From positions 124,001-188,000 of the forward strand of contig NZ_FXTL01000002.1 of NCBI RefSeq assembly GCF_900182665.1: a DNA stretch of 64,000 nt. The letters run 5' to 3'. The stretch's first letter is position 1, and every line of letters begins with the position of its first letter. The stretch comes from Propioniciclava tarda. GTDB taxonomy: Bacteria > Actinomycetota > Actinomycetes > Propionibacteriales > Propionibacteriaceae. The notes beneath the pieces are model-generated. The model had not been told where the DNA came from. It did not search any database and saw nothing but the letters and a program-made list of their open reading frames with translations. The translations under genes were made by a program, and so were the position numbers. Shown here one piece after another: positions 21,447-30,457 of the stretch.

Positions 21447-24400
21447 GTGAATCAGGATCTTCGTTCCGCCCTGGCCAGTCGCGTCCTCGTCGCCGACGGT
21501 GGCATGGGCACCATGCTGCAGGGCTTCGACCTGACGCTGGCCGACTTCGCCGACCTCGAGGGCTGCAACGAGATCCTCAACGTGACGCGTCCGGACGTGG
21601 TGGCCCAGATCCACCAGGCTTACTTCGAAGCCGGCGCGGACGCCGTGGAGACGAACACCTTCGGCGCCAACGTGTCGGCGCTGGGGGAGTACGCGATCGC
21701 CGACCGGATCTTCGAGCTGGCCGAGGCGGGCGCGCGCATCGCCCGCGAGGTCGCTGATCGACTCTCGACGCCCGAGTGGCCGCGGTACGTGCTGGGCTCG
21801 ATGGGTCCGGGCACGAAGCTGCCCAGCCTGGGGCACGTCACGTTCGAGGCGCTGCGCGACGGCTACCAGACCTGTGCGGAGGGCCTCCTGCGTGGCGGCG
21901 CCGACGGCATCATCGTCGAGACCTGCCAGGACGTCCTGGCAGCGAAGGCCGCCGTGATCGGGGCGAAGCGGGCGATGGCGTCCGTAGGCCGCGACGTGCC
22001 GGTCATCGTGAGCGTCACCGTCGAGACGACCGGCACGATGCTGGTGGGCTCCGAGATCGGGGCCGCGCTGACTGCGCTGGAGCCGCTCGGCATCGACGTC
22101 ATCGGCCTCAACTGTTCCACCGGACCCGAGGAGATGCGCGAGCACCTGCGCCACCTCGCGCGGCACGCGTCCATCGGGGTCTCGTGCATGCCCAACGCGG
22201 GCCTGCCGGTCCTCACCAAGGACGGCGCCTACTACCCGCTGACGGCGCCCGAACTCCGGGACGCCTTGGCCGCCTACGCCGACGAGTTCGGTCTCTGCCT
22301 GGTCGGCGGCTGCTGCGGCACCACCCCCGAGCACATCCGGCTGCTGTCGGACGCCGTCCGCGCGCGCCCCGTCGTGGCCCGGACGCCGCAGCACGTGGCG
22401 TCCATCTCGTCGCTGTACTCGGAGACGCCGCTGCGGCAGGACACGTCCTACCTCGCCATCGGCGAGCGCACCAACGCCAACGGGTCGAAGGCCTTCCGCG
22501 ACGCGATGCTGGCGGGCAACTGGGACGAGTGCGTCAACATCGCCAAAGCGCAGTCGCGCGAGGGCGCCCACCTGCTGGATCTGTGCGCTGACTACGTCGG
22601 ACGCGACGGCGCCGCCGACATGCGCGAGCTGGCGTTCCGCCTCAACACGGCGGTGCCGCTGCCCATCGTGATCGACTCGACCGAGCCGCACGTCATCCAG
22701 GCCGGGCTCGAGTCCTTGGCCGGACGCAGCGTCATCAACTCGGTCAACTACGAGGACGGCGACGGCCCGGGCTCCCGCTACGCGCGCGTGATGCCGATGG
22801 TGGCTGAGCACGGCGCCGCCGTCGTGGCGCTGACCATCGACGAGGAGGGCCAAGCCCGGACCGCCGACTGGAAGGTCAAGGTCGCCGAGCGGCTCATCAA
22901 CGACCTGACCACCAACTGGGGCATGGCGACGTCCGACATCATCGTCGACTGCCTGACGTTCCCCATCGGCACCGGCCAGGAGGAGACCCGCCGCGACGCC
23001 CTGGAGACGATCGAGGCCATTCGCCGGATCACCGCCGCGCACCCCGACGTGCAGACGACCCTGGGCGTCTCGAACGTCAGCTTCGGGCTGAACCCGGCCG
23101 CGCGGGTCGTCCTCAACTCGGTGTTCCTCAACGAGTGCGTGGACGCCGGCCTCAGCAGCGCGATCGTGCATCCCTCCAAGATCCTGCCGATGGCGCGCAT
23201 CCCCGAGGAGCAGCGCGAGGTCGCGCTCGACATGGTCTACGACCGCCGCCGCGAGGGCTACGACCCGCTGGCCCGCTTCCTGGAGCTGTTCGACGGCGTG
23301 ACGACGGCCGCCACCAAGGAGGCCCGCGCGGCCGAGCTGGCCGGCCTGCCCCTGGGCGAGCGGCTGCAGCGGCGCATCGTGGACGCCGACGATCGCGGCC
23401 TCGCCGACGACCTCGACGAGGCGCTGGCGGCCAAGCCCGCGCTCGACATCATCAACGACGACCTGCTGGCTGGCATGAAGACGGTGGGCGAGCTGTTCGG
23501 CTCCGGGCAGATGCAGCTGCCGTTCGTGCTGGCGTCCGCCGAGGTGATGAAGAAGGCGGTCGCGCACCTCGAGCCCCACATCGAGTCGACCGATGATGCG
23601 GGCAAGGGCACGATCGTGCTGGCCACAGTGAAGGGCGACGTCCACGACATCGGCAAGAACCTCGTCGACATCATCCTCACCAACAACGGCTACACCGTCG
23701 TCAACATCGGCATCAAGCAGCCGGTCGCCGCGATCCTGGAGGCGGCAGAAGCGAGCAAGGCCGACGCGATCGGCATGTCCGGCTTGCTGGTGAAGTCCAC
23801 GGTCGTCATGCGCGACAACCTGCTCGAGATGGACGCCCGCGGCCTGGGCCACTTCCCGGTGCTGCTGGGGGGCGCCGCGCTGACCCGCACCTACGTCGAG
23901 GAGGACTTGAACGGCCTGTACTCGGGCGAGGTCCGCTACGCCAAGGATGCCTTCGAGGGGCTCGCGTTGATGGACGCCGTCATGGCCGTCAAGCGGGGCG
24001 AGCCGGGGGCGTCCCTGCCGGCGCCGCGCCTGCGGCGCATCGCCCAGGTCGACCGCCCCGAGATCGAGGCGGACGCCGACGGCGTCCGGTCGGAGGTAGC
24101 TCGGGGCGTCGACGTGCCCAAGCCGCCGTTCTGGGGCAGCCGGGTCGTCAAGGGCATCAAGCTCGCCGAGATCGTTGACTGGCTCGACGAGGACGCGACC
24201 TTCAAGGGCCGCTGGGGACTGCGGGCGTCCAAGGACCGCAGCTACGAAGAACTTGTCGAGACCGACGGACGCCCACGCCTGCGGGCCTGGCTGGACCGCA
24301 TCAAGACCGATCAACTCGGCGAGTTCGCGGTCGTCTACGGCTACTGGCCCTGCTACTCCACCGGCAACGACCTGGTCGTCGTCGATCCGGACGATCACAC

Positions 24401-24914
24401 CCGCGAGCTGACCCGGTTCACGTTCCCGCGGCAGCCCGCCGGACGCCGCCTCTGCCTGGCCGACTTCTTCCGGGACGCCGACGAGGCCCGGGAGCTGGGC
24501 ATGGACGTCATTCCTTTCCAACTCGCCACGATGGGCTCGGCCGTCTCGAACGCGACCGCGAAGCTGTTCGAGTCGAACTCCTACCGCGACTACCTGGAAC
24601 TGCACGGCCTCTCCGTCCAGCTCACCGAGGCCCTGGCCGAGATGTGGCACGCCCGCGTTCGCGCCGAACTCGGCCTGGCTGAAGGCGAGGGCAGCATCCG
24701 CGAGATCATCGCCCATCAGGCGCACCGCGGGTCCCGGTACAGCTTCGGCTATCCCGCCTGCCCCGACCTGGAGGAGCGGGCCAAGGTCGTCGCCCTGCTT
24801 GATCCCTCGCGGATCGGCGTCGAGCTGAGCGAGGAGTTCCAGCTACACCCCGAACAGGCCACGGACGCCCTCGTCGTCCACCACCCGGAAGCGAAGTACT
24901 TCAATGCCCGCTGA
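21447..24914 (+). CDS. metH: Cobalamin-dependent methionine synthase
   Basis: About 1155 residues, all four modules. The homocysteine domain has zinc ligands in LNCSTGPEE and GGCCGTTPEH. The pterin domain starts near 340 (YLAIGERTNANGSKAF). The B12 domain has the cobalt ligand His in DVHDIGKNL (about 731), and the SAM-binding reactivation domain is at the end. It methylates homocysteine from methyltetrahydrofolate. The start at 21447 is preferred over 21441 because of the -10 box. The end overlaps trmI by 11 bases. Confidence 0.96.
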   Translation: MNQDLRSALASRVLVADGGMGTMLQGFDLTLADFADLEGCNEILNVTRPDVVAQIHQAYFEAGADAVETNTFGANVSALGEYAIADRIFELAEAGARIAREVADRLSTPEWPRYVLGSMGPGTKLPSLGHVTFEALRDGYQTCAEGLLRGGADGIIVETCQDVLAAKAAVIGAKRAMASVGRDVPVIVSVTVETTGTMLVGSEIGAALTALEPLGIDVIGLNCSTGPEEMREHLRHLARHASIGVSCMPNAGLPVLTKDGAYYPLTAPELRDALAAYADEFGLCLVGGCCGTTPEHIRLLSDAVRARPVVARTPQHVASISSLYSETPLRQDTSYLAIGERTNANGSKAFRDAMLAGNWDECVNIAKAQSREGAHLLDLCADYVGRDGAADMRELAFRLNTAVPLPIVIDSTEPHVIQAGLESLAGRSVINSVNYEDGDGPGSRYARVMPMVAEHGAAVVALTIDEEGQARTADWKVKVAERLINDLTTNWGMATSDIIVDCLTFPIGTGQEETRRDALETIEAIRRITAAHPDVQTTLGVSNVSFGLNPAARVVLNSVFLNECVDAGLSSAIVHPSKILPMARIPEEQREVALDMVYDRRREGYDPLARFLELFDGVTTAATKEARAAELAGLPLGERLQRRIVDADDRGLADDLDEALAAKPALDIINDDLLAGMKTVGELFGSGQMQLPFVLASAEVMKKAVAHLEPHIESTDDAGKGTIVLATVKGDVHDIGKNLVDIILTNNGYTVVNIGIKQPVAAILEAAEASKADAIGMSGLLVKSTVVMRDNLLEMDARGLGHFPVLLGGAALTRTYVEEDLNGLYSGEVRYAKDAFEGLALMDAVMAVKRGEPGASLPAPRLRRIAQVDRPEIEADADGVRSEVARGVDVPKPPFWGSRVVKGIKLAEIVDWLDEDATFKGRWGLRASKDRSYEELVETDGRPRLRAWLDRIKTDQLGEFAVVYGYWPCYSTGNDLVVVDPDDHTRELTRFTFPRQPAGRRLCLADFFRDADEARELGMDVIPFQLATMGSAVSNATAKLFESNSYRDYLELHGLSVQLTEALAEMWHARVRAELGLAEGEGSIREIIAHQAHRGSRYSFGYPACPDLEERAKVVALLDPSRIGVELSEEFQLHPEQATDALVVHHPEAKYFNAR

Positions 24915-25833
24915 TGACCAGGTGCTCTCGGGCGTCCTGACCGGACCGCTGGTGGCGGGCGAGCGCGTCACCGTGACCGACCAGAAGGGACGCCGCCACT
25001 CGGTGCTGCTGCGCGAGGGCGGGACCTTCCACACCACGCACGGCGGCGTCTCGCACGACGACCTCATCGGCCAGCCGGAAGGCTGCGTCGCGCGCTCGGT
25101 CGGAGGGCACCTGTTCCTGGCATTCCGGCCGGTGCTCAACGAGTTCACGGTCTCGATGCCCCGCGGAGCCGCCGTGATTTACCCCAAGGACGCCGCCGCG
25201 ATTCTGATGCAGGCCGACATCTTCCCCGGCGCCCGCGTCTTGGAGGCCGGGGTCGGCTCGGGCGCGCTCACGATGGCCCTGCTTCGCGCGGTCGGCGAGT
25301 CCGGCACGGTCTACTCCTACGAGCGCCGCGAGGAGTTCGCAAAGGTCGCCCGCAAGAACGTCGAGACGTTCTTCGGCGCGCCCCATCCGGCCTGGCAGCT
25401 GCGGGTGGGCGACCTCGTCGAGACGCGCGGCCCCGAGCCTGTCGACCGCGTCATCCTCGACATGCTCGCCCCGTGGGACTGCGTCGCCTCGATCGCCGAG
25501 GTGCTCGTCCCGGGTGGCTATCTGTGCTGCTACGTCGCCACCACCACCCAGATGGGCCGCGTCATGGACATGATCCGCACCCACGAGGGCTTCACCGAGC
25601 CGTGGGCCCGCGAGTACTCCGTCCGGGAGTGGCATGCCGAGGGCCTGGCGATCCGTCCGGCGCACACCACCACCGGTCACACGGGCTACCTCGTCTTCGC
25701 CCGGCGGTTGGCGCCCGGGGTGAAGGCGCCGCTGCGGCGTCGGCGTCCGGCCCCTGGGGCCTACGGCCCCGACTACAACGGACCGAGGCCGGCCTGGGTC
25801 CAGCAGCTGCCTCCCGACAAGGACGACGAGTGA
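24904..25833 (+). CDS. trmI: tRNA (adenine-58-N1)-methyltransferase
   Basis: 309 residues. The N-terminal beta domain is followed by a SAM-binding fold (ILMQADIFPGARVLEAGVGSGALT) and the motif VDRVILDMLAPW. It makes m1A58 in the T-loop of tRNAs. It begins inside metH and its stop overlaps the arc GTG; trmI-arc linkage is usual in actinobacteria. Confidence 0.93.
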   Translation: MPADDQVLSGVLTGPLVAGERVTVTDQKGRRHSVLLREGGTFHTTHGGVSHDDLIGQPEGCVARSVGGHLFLAFRPVLNEFTVSMPRGAAVIYPKDAAAILMQADIFPGARVLEAGVGSGALTMALLRAVGESGTVYSYERREEFAKVARKNVETFFGAPHPAWQLRVGDLVETRGPEPVDRVILDMLAPWDCVASIAEVLVPGGYLCCYVATTTQMGRVMDMIRTHEGFTEPWAREYSVREWHAEGLAIRPAHTTTGHTGYLVFARRLAPGVKAPLRRRRPAPGAYGPDYNGPRPAWVQQLPPDKDDE

Positions 25834-27443
25834 GCACCGAGCGGACGCCGCAGGCCGAGCTGGACGAGGCTCGGCGCTTGCTGGACGCGCGCATCAGGGC
25901 GTCCGAGCTGACGGAGCGCCGCCTCGCCGAGGCGCGCGCGGACGCACGGGCGCTCGCCCAGACGAACGAGAAGCTGAACGCCACCCTGCGCGACGCGCGT
26001 GAGTCGCTGCTGGCGGTGCGCGAGCAGCTGGAGTCCCTCGGGCGCCCCCCGGCGTCCTTCGCGATCGTCGTCGGGCTGCCTGGCGAGGACGCCGTCGACG
26101 TGTCGGCGTCCGGACGCCTCCTGCGCGTGGCGTGCGTTCCGGACGTGTCGGCGTCCGGTCTGCGGATCGGGCAACGGGTGCTGCTGAACGAGGCCCACAC
26201 CATCGTCGGCGTGGCCGACGACCAGCCGGGGGGAGAGCTCGTCCGGGTGAGGGAGGCCATCGGTGACCTGCTGCTGGTCTCGACCGGAGGCGACGAGCAG
26301 GTGCTGCTTGCCCGGGCGTCCGGGCTCGTCGAGGTTGAGATCGCGCCGGGGGACTCGCTGATCGCAGATCGGCGGGCACTCCTTGCCCTCCAACGAGTCG
26401 TCCGCAGCGATGTCGAGGAACTGCGCCTCGACGAGGTTCCGGACGTCACCTACGCCGACATCGGTGGCCTCGGCGCGCAGATCGAACTCATCACGGACGC
26501 CATCGAGCTGCCGTTCCTGCACCGCGACCTCTTCGCCGAGTTTGGCCTGGCCGCGCCCAAGGGCGTGCTGCTCTACGGGCCGCCCGGCTGCGGCAAGACC
26601 ATGATCGCCAAGGCGGTGGCCAACGCGTCCGGCTCGTATTTCCTCAACGTCAAGGGCCCGGAGTTGCTCGACAAGTACGTGGGCGAGACCGAGCGGCAGA
26701 TCCGCGTGATCTTCGCCCGCGCCCGCGAACTGGCCGCCGAGGGGCGTCCGGTGGTGGTGTTCTTCGACGAGATGGACTCGCTCTTCCGCACCCGCGGCTC
26801 GGGCGTCAGCTCCGACGTCGAGTCGACGGTCGTGCCGCAGTTGCTCGCCGAGATCGACGGCGTCGAGTCGCTCGAGAACGTCATCGTGATCGGGGCCACC
26901 AACCGCGAGGACCTCATCGACCCGGCCATCCTGCGTCCGGGACGCCTCGACGTGAAGATCAAGCTGGAGCGCCCCGACGAGGTCGGCGCCGCCGAGATCC
27001 TGGACCGGTACCTCACGGCGTCCGTGCCTCTCAACGAGCGCGAGCTGGACGCCGCCGGCGGACCAGACCCGTACCGCCGACAGCTCTTGGCGGACGCCGT
27101 CGCGGCCCTGTACGACCGCTCGGACGCCAACCGGTTCGTCGAGGTCACCTATGCCTCGGGGGCCAAGGAGACCCTGTACGTCGGCGACTTCGTCTCCGGC
27201 GCGATGCTGGCCAACATCGTGGCGCGGGCCAAGAAGCTCGCGATCAAGGAGCTGCTCGCGGGCGGCGAACGTGGCATCCGCCGCGCCCACGTCCTGGACG
27301 CGTGCCGCACCGAGATCGCCGAGAACGAAGAGCTGCCGAACACGACGAACCCCGACGACTGGGCCCGCGTGTCCGGACGCCGCGGAGAGCGCATCGTCTT
27401 CCTGCGCACCCTGCACGGAAGCAGGTCGCTGCCCGTCGACTGA
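25830..27443 (+). CDS. arc: Proteasome-associated AAA+ ATPase (ARC/Mpa)
   Basis: 537 residues. An N-terminal coiled coil (about 5-70) captures pupylated substrates. Two OB folds follow, then one AAA+ domain with Walker A GPPGCGKT, Walker B VVVFFDEMDSL and ATNREDLIDPAILRPGRLD. It is shorter than mycobacterial Mpa and ends in RTLHGSRSLPVD. The C-terminal QYL tail that docks Mpa onto the 20S core is missing. It may therefore work without a 20S proteasome. It is coupled to trmI (GTGA). Confidence 0.94.
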   Translation: MSTERTPQAELDEARRLLDARIRASELTERRLAEARADARALAQTNEKLNATLRDARESLLAVREQLESLGRPPASFAIVVGLPGEDAVDVSASGRLLRVACVPDVSASGLRIGQRVLLNEAHTIVGVADDQPGGELVRVREAIGDLLLVSTGGDEQVLLARASGLVEVEIAPGDSLIADRRALLALQRVVRSDVEELRLDEVPDVTYADIGGLGAQIELITDAIELPFLHRDLFAEFGLAAPKGVLLYGPPGCGKTMIAKAVANASGSYFLNVKGPELLDKYVGETERQIRVIFARARELAAEGRPVVVFFDEMDSLFRTRGSGVSSDVESTVVPQLLAEIDGVESLENVIVIGATNREDLIDPAILRPGRLDVKIKLERPDEVGAAEILDRYLTASVPLNERELDAAGGPDPYRRQLLADAVAALYDRSDANRFVEVTYASGAKETLYVGDFVSGAMLANIVARAKKLAIKELLAGGERGIRRAHVLDACRTEIAENEELPNTTNPDDWARVSGRRGERIVFLRTLHGSRSLPVD

Positions 27444-27486
27444 TTCCGCGCCGACTCGGCAGAAGGACGTTCGCGGGGTGAGGCAT

Positions 27487-27508
27487 AGCCCCCTCCGCGA
27501 CGGGGGCT
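27487..27508 (+). terminator. Hairpin after arc
   Basis: AGCCCCC and GGGGGCT form a 7-base stem around an 8-base loop between arc and the channel gene, with no T-run. It probably separates the two transcripts. Confidence 0.5.
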
Positions 27509-27514
27509 GAGCCT

Positions 27515-27520
27515 TAGACT
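27515..27520 (+). promoter_or_regulatory. Putative -10 box of the TrkA-N channel
   Basis: TAGACT lies 6 bases before the ATG, the classic leaderless spacing. Confidence 0.45.
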
Positions 27521-27526
27521 CCCGCC

Positions 27527-28543
27527 ATGCCCGACATCGTGCGGAGGCGGCTCTGGCCCCACGTTTCCCGCCCGGTGCGAAACGCCTTGTTATGGCTGGT
27601 CGGGATGGGGCTGGTGGCCCTGGTGGGTGCCTTCGGCTACATGGTCATCGAGGGCTGGGACTTCTTCGACTCCATCTACATGACGATCGGCGTCCTGGCC
27701 ACGCTGGGGCTGAAAGAGATCCACCCCATGGATCGGCCGGGCGAGCTGTGGACGATGTTCCTGTCGATCCTGGGCGTGGCCATCATCTTCGGCACGGTGG
27801 GCATCGCGGCGGAAAGCCTCGTCAGCGAAATGGCCAGCGGCAAGCGAGAGGTCAAACGGATGCAGAAGCAAGTGGACGCCCTGCGCGGGCACTTCATCGT
27901 CTGCGGCTACGGCCGGGTCGGATCGCTCGTCGCCGCCGAGCTGCGCGACGACGGGCAGCAGGTGGTGGTCCTGGACGTCGGGCAAGACTCGCTGGATCGG
28001 GCCGTCTCGGACGGTTTTCTCGTCGTTCCTGGCGACGGCACGTCCGACTCGGTGCTGCTCCGCGCCGGCGTCGAACAGGCGAAGGGCCTGGTCAGCGTTA
28101 TCGACTCCGACGCCAACAACGTGTACGTCGTGATCTCGGCTCGCTCGCTCAATCCCGACCTCTTCATCGTCGGACGCGCCAGCACCGGGGCGGTCATGAA
28201 GAAGGTGCTTCAGGCCGGTGCCGACCGCACGATTTCCCCGTACGAGATGGCCGGACGCCGCGTCGTCCAGCTGGCCCTCAAGCCGGGCGTCGTCGACTTC
28301 ATCGACGCGGCGCTCTCGCGCGGCGACCTGTCGTTCGGCATGGAGGAGATCACGGTCGACAAGCGCCTGGCCGGCCAGACGGTGGGCCAGCTGCGCAAGC
28401 GGGGCCTGTTCACCCTGGCGATCCGCCACGACCCCGGCATCTACGAGCCGAACCCGGTCGACGAGCGCTGCTTGGAGCTGGGGGAGTCGCTGATCGTCTC
28501 GGGCTCCACCTCGGCGATGCGGGCGATGAGCGAAGGGCTCTGA
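27527..28543 (+). CDS. Two-TM ion channel with TrkA-N and TrkA-C (RCK) domains
   Basis: 338 residues. Two membrane helices (about 23-45 and 75-100) flank a pore loop. The cytoplasmic TrkA-N domain follows (IVCGYGRVGSLVAAEL), then TrkA-C near 260-335. The pore reads LATLGLKEIHP where K+ channels have TTVGYGD or a near relative, so the signature is not canonical. It is probably a tetrameric, nucleotide-gated cation channel. Potassium selectivity is uncertain. Confidence 0.85.
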   Translation: MPDIVRRRLWPHVSRPVRNALLWLVGMGLVALVGAFGYMVIEGWDFFDSIYMTIGVLATLGLKEIHPMDRPGELWTMFLSILGVAIIFGTVGIAAESLVSEMASGKREVKRMQKQVDALRGHFIVCGYGRVGSLVAAELRDDGQQVVVLDVGQDSLDRAVSDGFLVVPGDGTSDSVLLRAGVEQAKGLVSVIDSDANNVYVVISARSLNPDLFIVGRASTGAVMKKVLQAGADRTISPYEMAGRRVVQLALKPGVVDFIDAALSRGDLSFGMEEITVDKRLAGQTVGQLRKRGLFTLAIRHDPGIYEPNPVDERCLELGESLIVSGSTSAMRAMSEGL

Positions 28544-28562
28544 TTGGTCCTAGGTTCGATGT

Positions 28563-28581
28563 GTGTCTAATGTGAAGTTAG
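28563..28581. promoter_or_regulatory. Operator-like inverted repeat before the ArsR-type gene
   Basis: GTCTAA and TTAGAC are perfect inverted half-sites with a 7-base spacer, centred about 32 bases before the regulator's ATG. The spacing and symmetry fit an autoregulatory ArsR operator. This is an inference. Confidence 0.6.
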
Positions 28582-28603
28582 ACCATCATCGAAGGGAGTC
28601 GCC

Positions 28604-29236
28604 ATGGCCGCTGACGCCGTGACCCTGCTGAAGACCATCGCGGACGAAACCCGCCTCAAGATCCTGGGCCTGGTGGCGTCCGAGCCTAAGACCGGCGCCG
28701 AACTCGCCGAGGCCCTGAAGCTGTCGGCTCCGACGATCAGCCACCACATGAAGCGGCTGAGCGAGGTCGGCATCGTCACCGTCACCCCGGACGGCAACCG
28801 GCGCCTCTACCGCCTCAACTCCGAGTTGCTACGTTCCGTGGGCGCCGACGGCCCGCAGGCCCCCGCTCTGGACGATCCCTACCAGGCCAAGGTCGTGCGG
28901 ACCTTCTTCATCAATGGACGCCTCACCGCGATCCCGGCGAAGCGCCGCGCCCGGGTCGCCGTGCTGGTCGAACTGCTGCGCCGCTTCGAGGCCGGACGCG
29001 ACTACACCGAGCCCGAGGTGAACGACCTGCTGCGTCCGGCGCACGACGACGTCGCCTTCCTGCGCCGCGAGCTGGTCGACTACCGCTACCTGACCCGCTC
29101 GGGCGGCATCTACCGCGTCGTGGACGCCCCACCCGAGCGCGACGCGAACGAGCGCCAGGAGGTGCCCGCGGGGGAGTCTGCGTGGCTGGGGGCCCTCATC
29201 CGGTCGTCGCTGAACGCAACGGCGCCCGGGGCCTGA
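28604..29236 (+). CDS. ArsR-family HTH regulator with DUF2087 domain
   Basis: 210 residues. The winged helix (about 5-75) has ADETRLKILGLV and the recognition helix around LSAPTISHHMKRL. No ArsR metal-binding Cys pair is present. The second part (about 88-168, KVVRTFFINGRLTAIPAKRRAR onward) matches DUF2087. The GAAGGGA ribosome site is good. It is probably an autorepressor through the repeat just upstream; the ligand is unknown. Confidence 0.85.
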   Translation: MAADAVTLLKTIADETRLKILGLVASEPKTGAELAEALKLSAPTISHHMKRLSEVGIVTVTPDGNRRLYRLNSELLRSVGADGPQAPALDDPYQAKVVRTFFINGRLTAIPAKRRARVAVLVELLRRFEAGRDYTEPEVNDLLRPAHDDVAFLRRELVDYRYLTRSGGIYRVVDAPPERDANERQEVPAGESAWLGALIRSSLNATAPGA

Positions 29237-29248
29237 GCCCCGGGCGCC
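29221..29248. terminator. Bidirectional terminator between convergent genes
   Basis: GGCGCCCGGGGC and GCCCCGGGCGCC form a perfect 12-base stem around CTGA. The regulator's TGA stop sits in the loop. The serA stop lies 16 bases beyond, so it serves both convergent genes. Confidence 0.85.
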
Positions 29249-29263
29249 GCCGATGGGGGCCGG

Positions 29264-30436
29264 TCAGGCCATCACGCGCACCTTGCGGACGCCCGGCATG
29301 GACTTCAGCTTCTCGACCACGTCGCCGGGGACGGAGCCCGGGACATCGAGGAGCGTGTAGTCGAGGTCGCCGCGCGACTTGTGCACCAGGTGGGCGACGG
29401 CCAGGCCGGCCGCGCTGATGGCGCCGGTCAGGCGGGCGATCGTGTCGGGAGCGTTGTCGCTGGCGATCGAGAGGCGGGTCTCGCCGTCCTCACGAGCGTG
29501 CAGCATGGCCTCGGGGAAGTTGACCGAGTTGGTGATGTTCCCGTTCTCCAGGAAGTCGCGGAGTTCCTGAGCGGCCATGACCGCGCAGTTGTCCTCGGCC
29601 TCATTCGTGGACGCCCCGAGGTGCGGCAGCGCCAGCACCTTCGCGCAGCCCTTGAGGGCGTTGCTCGGGAAGTCGCAGACGTACGCCCCGAGGCGTCCGG
29701 CGTTGAGGGCCTCGACGATCGCGGCGTCGTCGACGATGCCGCCGCGGGCGAAGTTCAACACGGTCCCGTTGGGCTTCATCATCGCGAGCCGCTCGGCGTT
29801 GACGAGGTTCTTGGTCGGCTCGATCAGCGGCACGTGCACCGTGACGACGTCGGCTCGCTTGAAGATCTCGTCGACGTCGTTGACCCGCTCGACGCTGCTG
29901 GACAGGTTCCAGGCGTGGTTGATCGTGATGGCGGGGTCGTACCCGATCACGTTCATGCCCAGGGCCACGGCCGAGTTGGCCACGCCGCCACCGATGGCGC
30001 CCAGGCCGATGACGCCGAGCGTCTTGCCGGGGAGCTCGAAGCCGACGAAGTTCTTCTTGCCAGCCTCGACCGCCTTGGTGATCTCCTCGTCAGTGCCTTC
30101 GAGGCCGTCGGCAAACGTCGCGCCCTTGGAGATGTTGCGCGCGCCGACCAGCATGCCGGCCAGCACGAGCTCCTTCACCGCGTTCGCGTTGGCGCCCGGG
30201 GTGTTGAACACGACGATGCCCGCCTTGGCGTACTCGTCGACGGGAATGTTGTTCGTGCCGGCGCCGGCGCGGGCGACGGCCACGACGGAGGCCGGGACCT
30301 CCATGCCGTGCATCTTGAACGAGCGCAGGATGTAGGCGTCCGGATCAACGAGGTCGTTGCCGATCTCGTAGCGATCCTTCGGCAGCCGATCCAGGCCCAG
30401 GGGGCTGATGTTGTTGAGCGTTGCGATCTTGTACAT
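29264..30436 (-). CDS. serA: D-3-phosphoglycerate dehydrogenase (short form with ACT domain)
   Basis: About 390 residues from the ATG at 30436 (an in-frame GTG lies 9 bases upstream). It has the NAD-binding TLGVIGLGAIGGGVAN, the catalytic Arg, Glu and His in NFARGG, STNEAED and LPHLGAS, and a C-terminal ACT domain for feedback control. It makes 3-phosphohydroxypyruvate for serine. It is the short form without the extra ASB domain. It follows serC in the same direction by about 20 bases. Confidence 0.93.
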   Translation of the reverse strand: MYKIATLNNISPLGLDRLPKDRYEIGNDLVDPDAYILRSFKMHGMEVPASVVAVARAGAGTNNIPVDEYAKAGIVVFNTPGANANAVKELVLAGMLVGARNISKGATFADGLEGTDEEITKAVEAGKKNFVGFELPGKTLGVIGLGAIGGGVANSAVALGMNVIGYDPAITINHAWNLSSSVERVNDVDEIFKRADVVTVHVPLIEPTKNLVNAERLAMMKPNGTVLNFARGGIVDDAAIVEALNAGRLGAYVCDFPSNALKGCAKVLALPHLGASTNEAEDNCAVMAAQELRDFLENGNITNSVNFPEAMLHAREDGETRLSIASDNAPDTIARLTGAISAAGLAVAHLVHKSRGDLDYTLLDVPGSVPGDVVEKLKSMPGVRKVRVMA

Positions 30437-30457
30437 GGTTCTCACCGCGCGAACGGA

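Noticed and set aside
21342-24725. 1127-residue open frame on the minus strand across metH
   Set aside because: It is a shadow of metH typical of high-GC DNA: composition is rich in Arg, Gly, Asp and Val with no domain, while the plus strand encodes an intact MetH.
27444-28543. pup, prcB and prcA expected after arc
   Set aside because: The next genes are an ion channel and an ArsR regulator. pup is found at 37060 with dop; no 20S genes are in the window.
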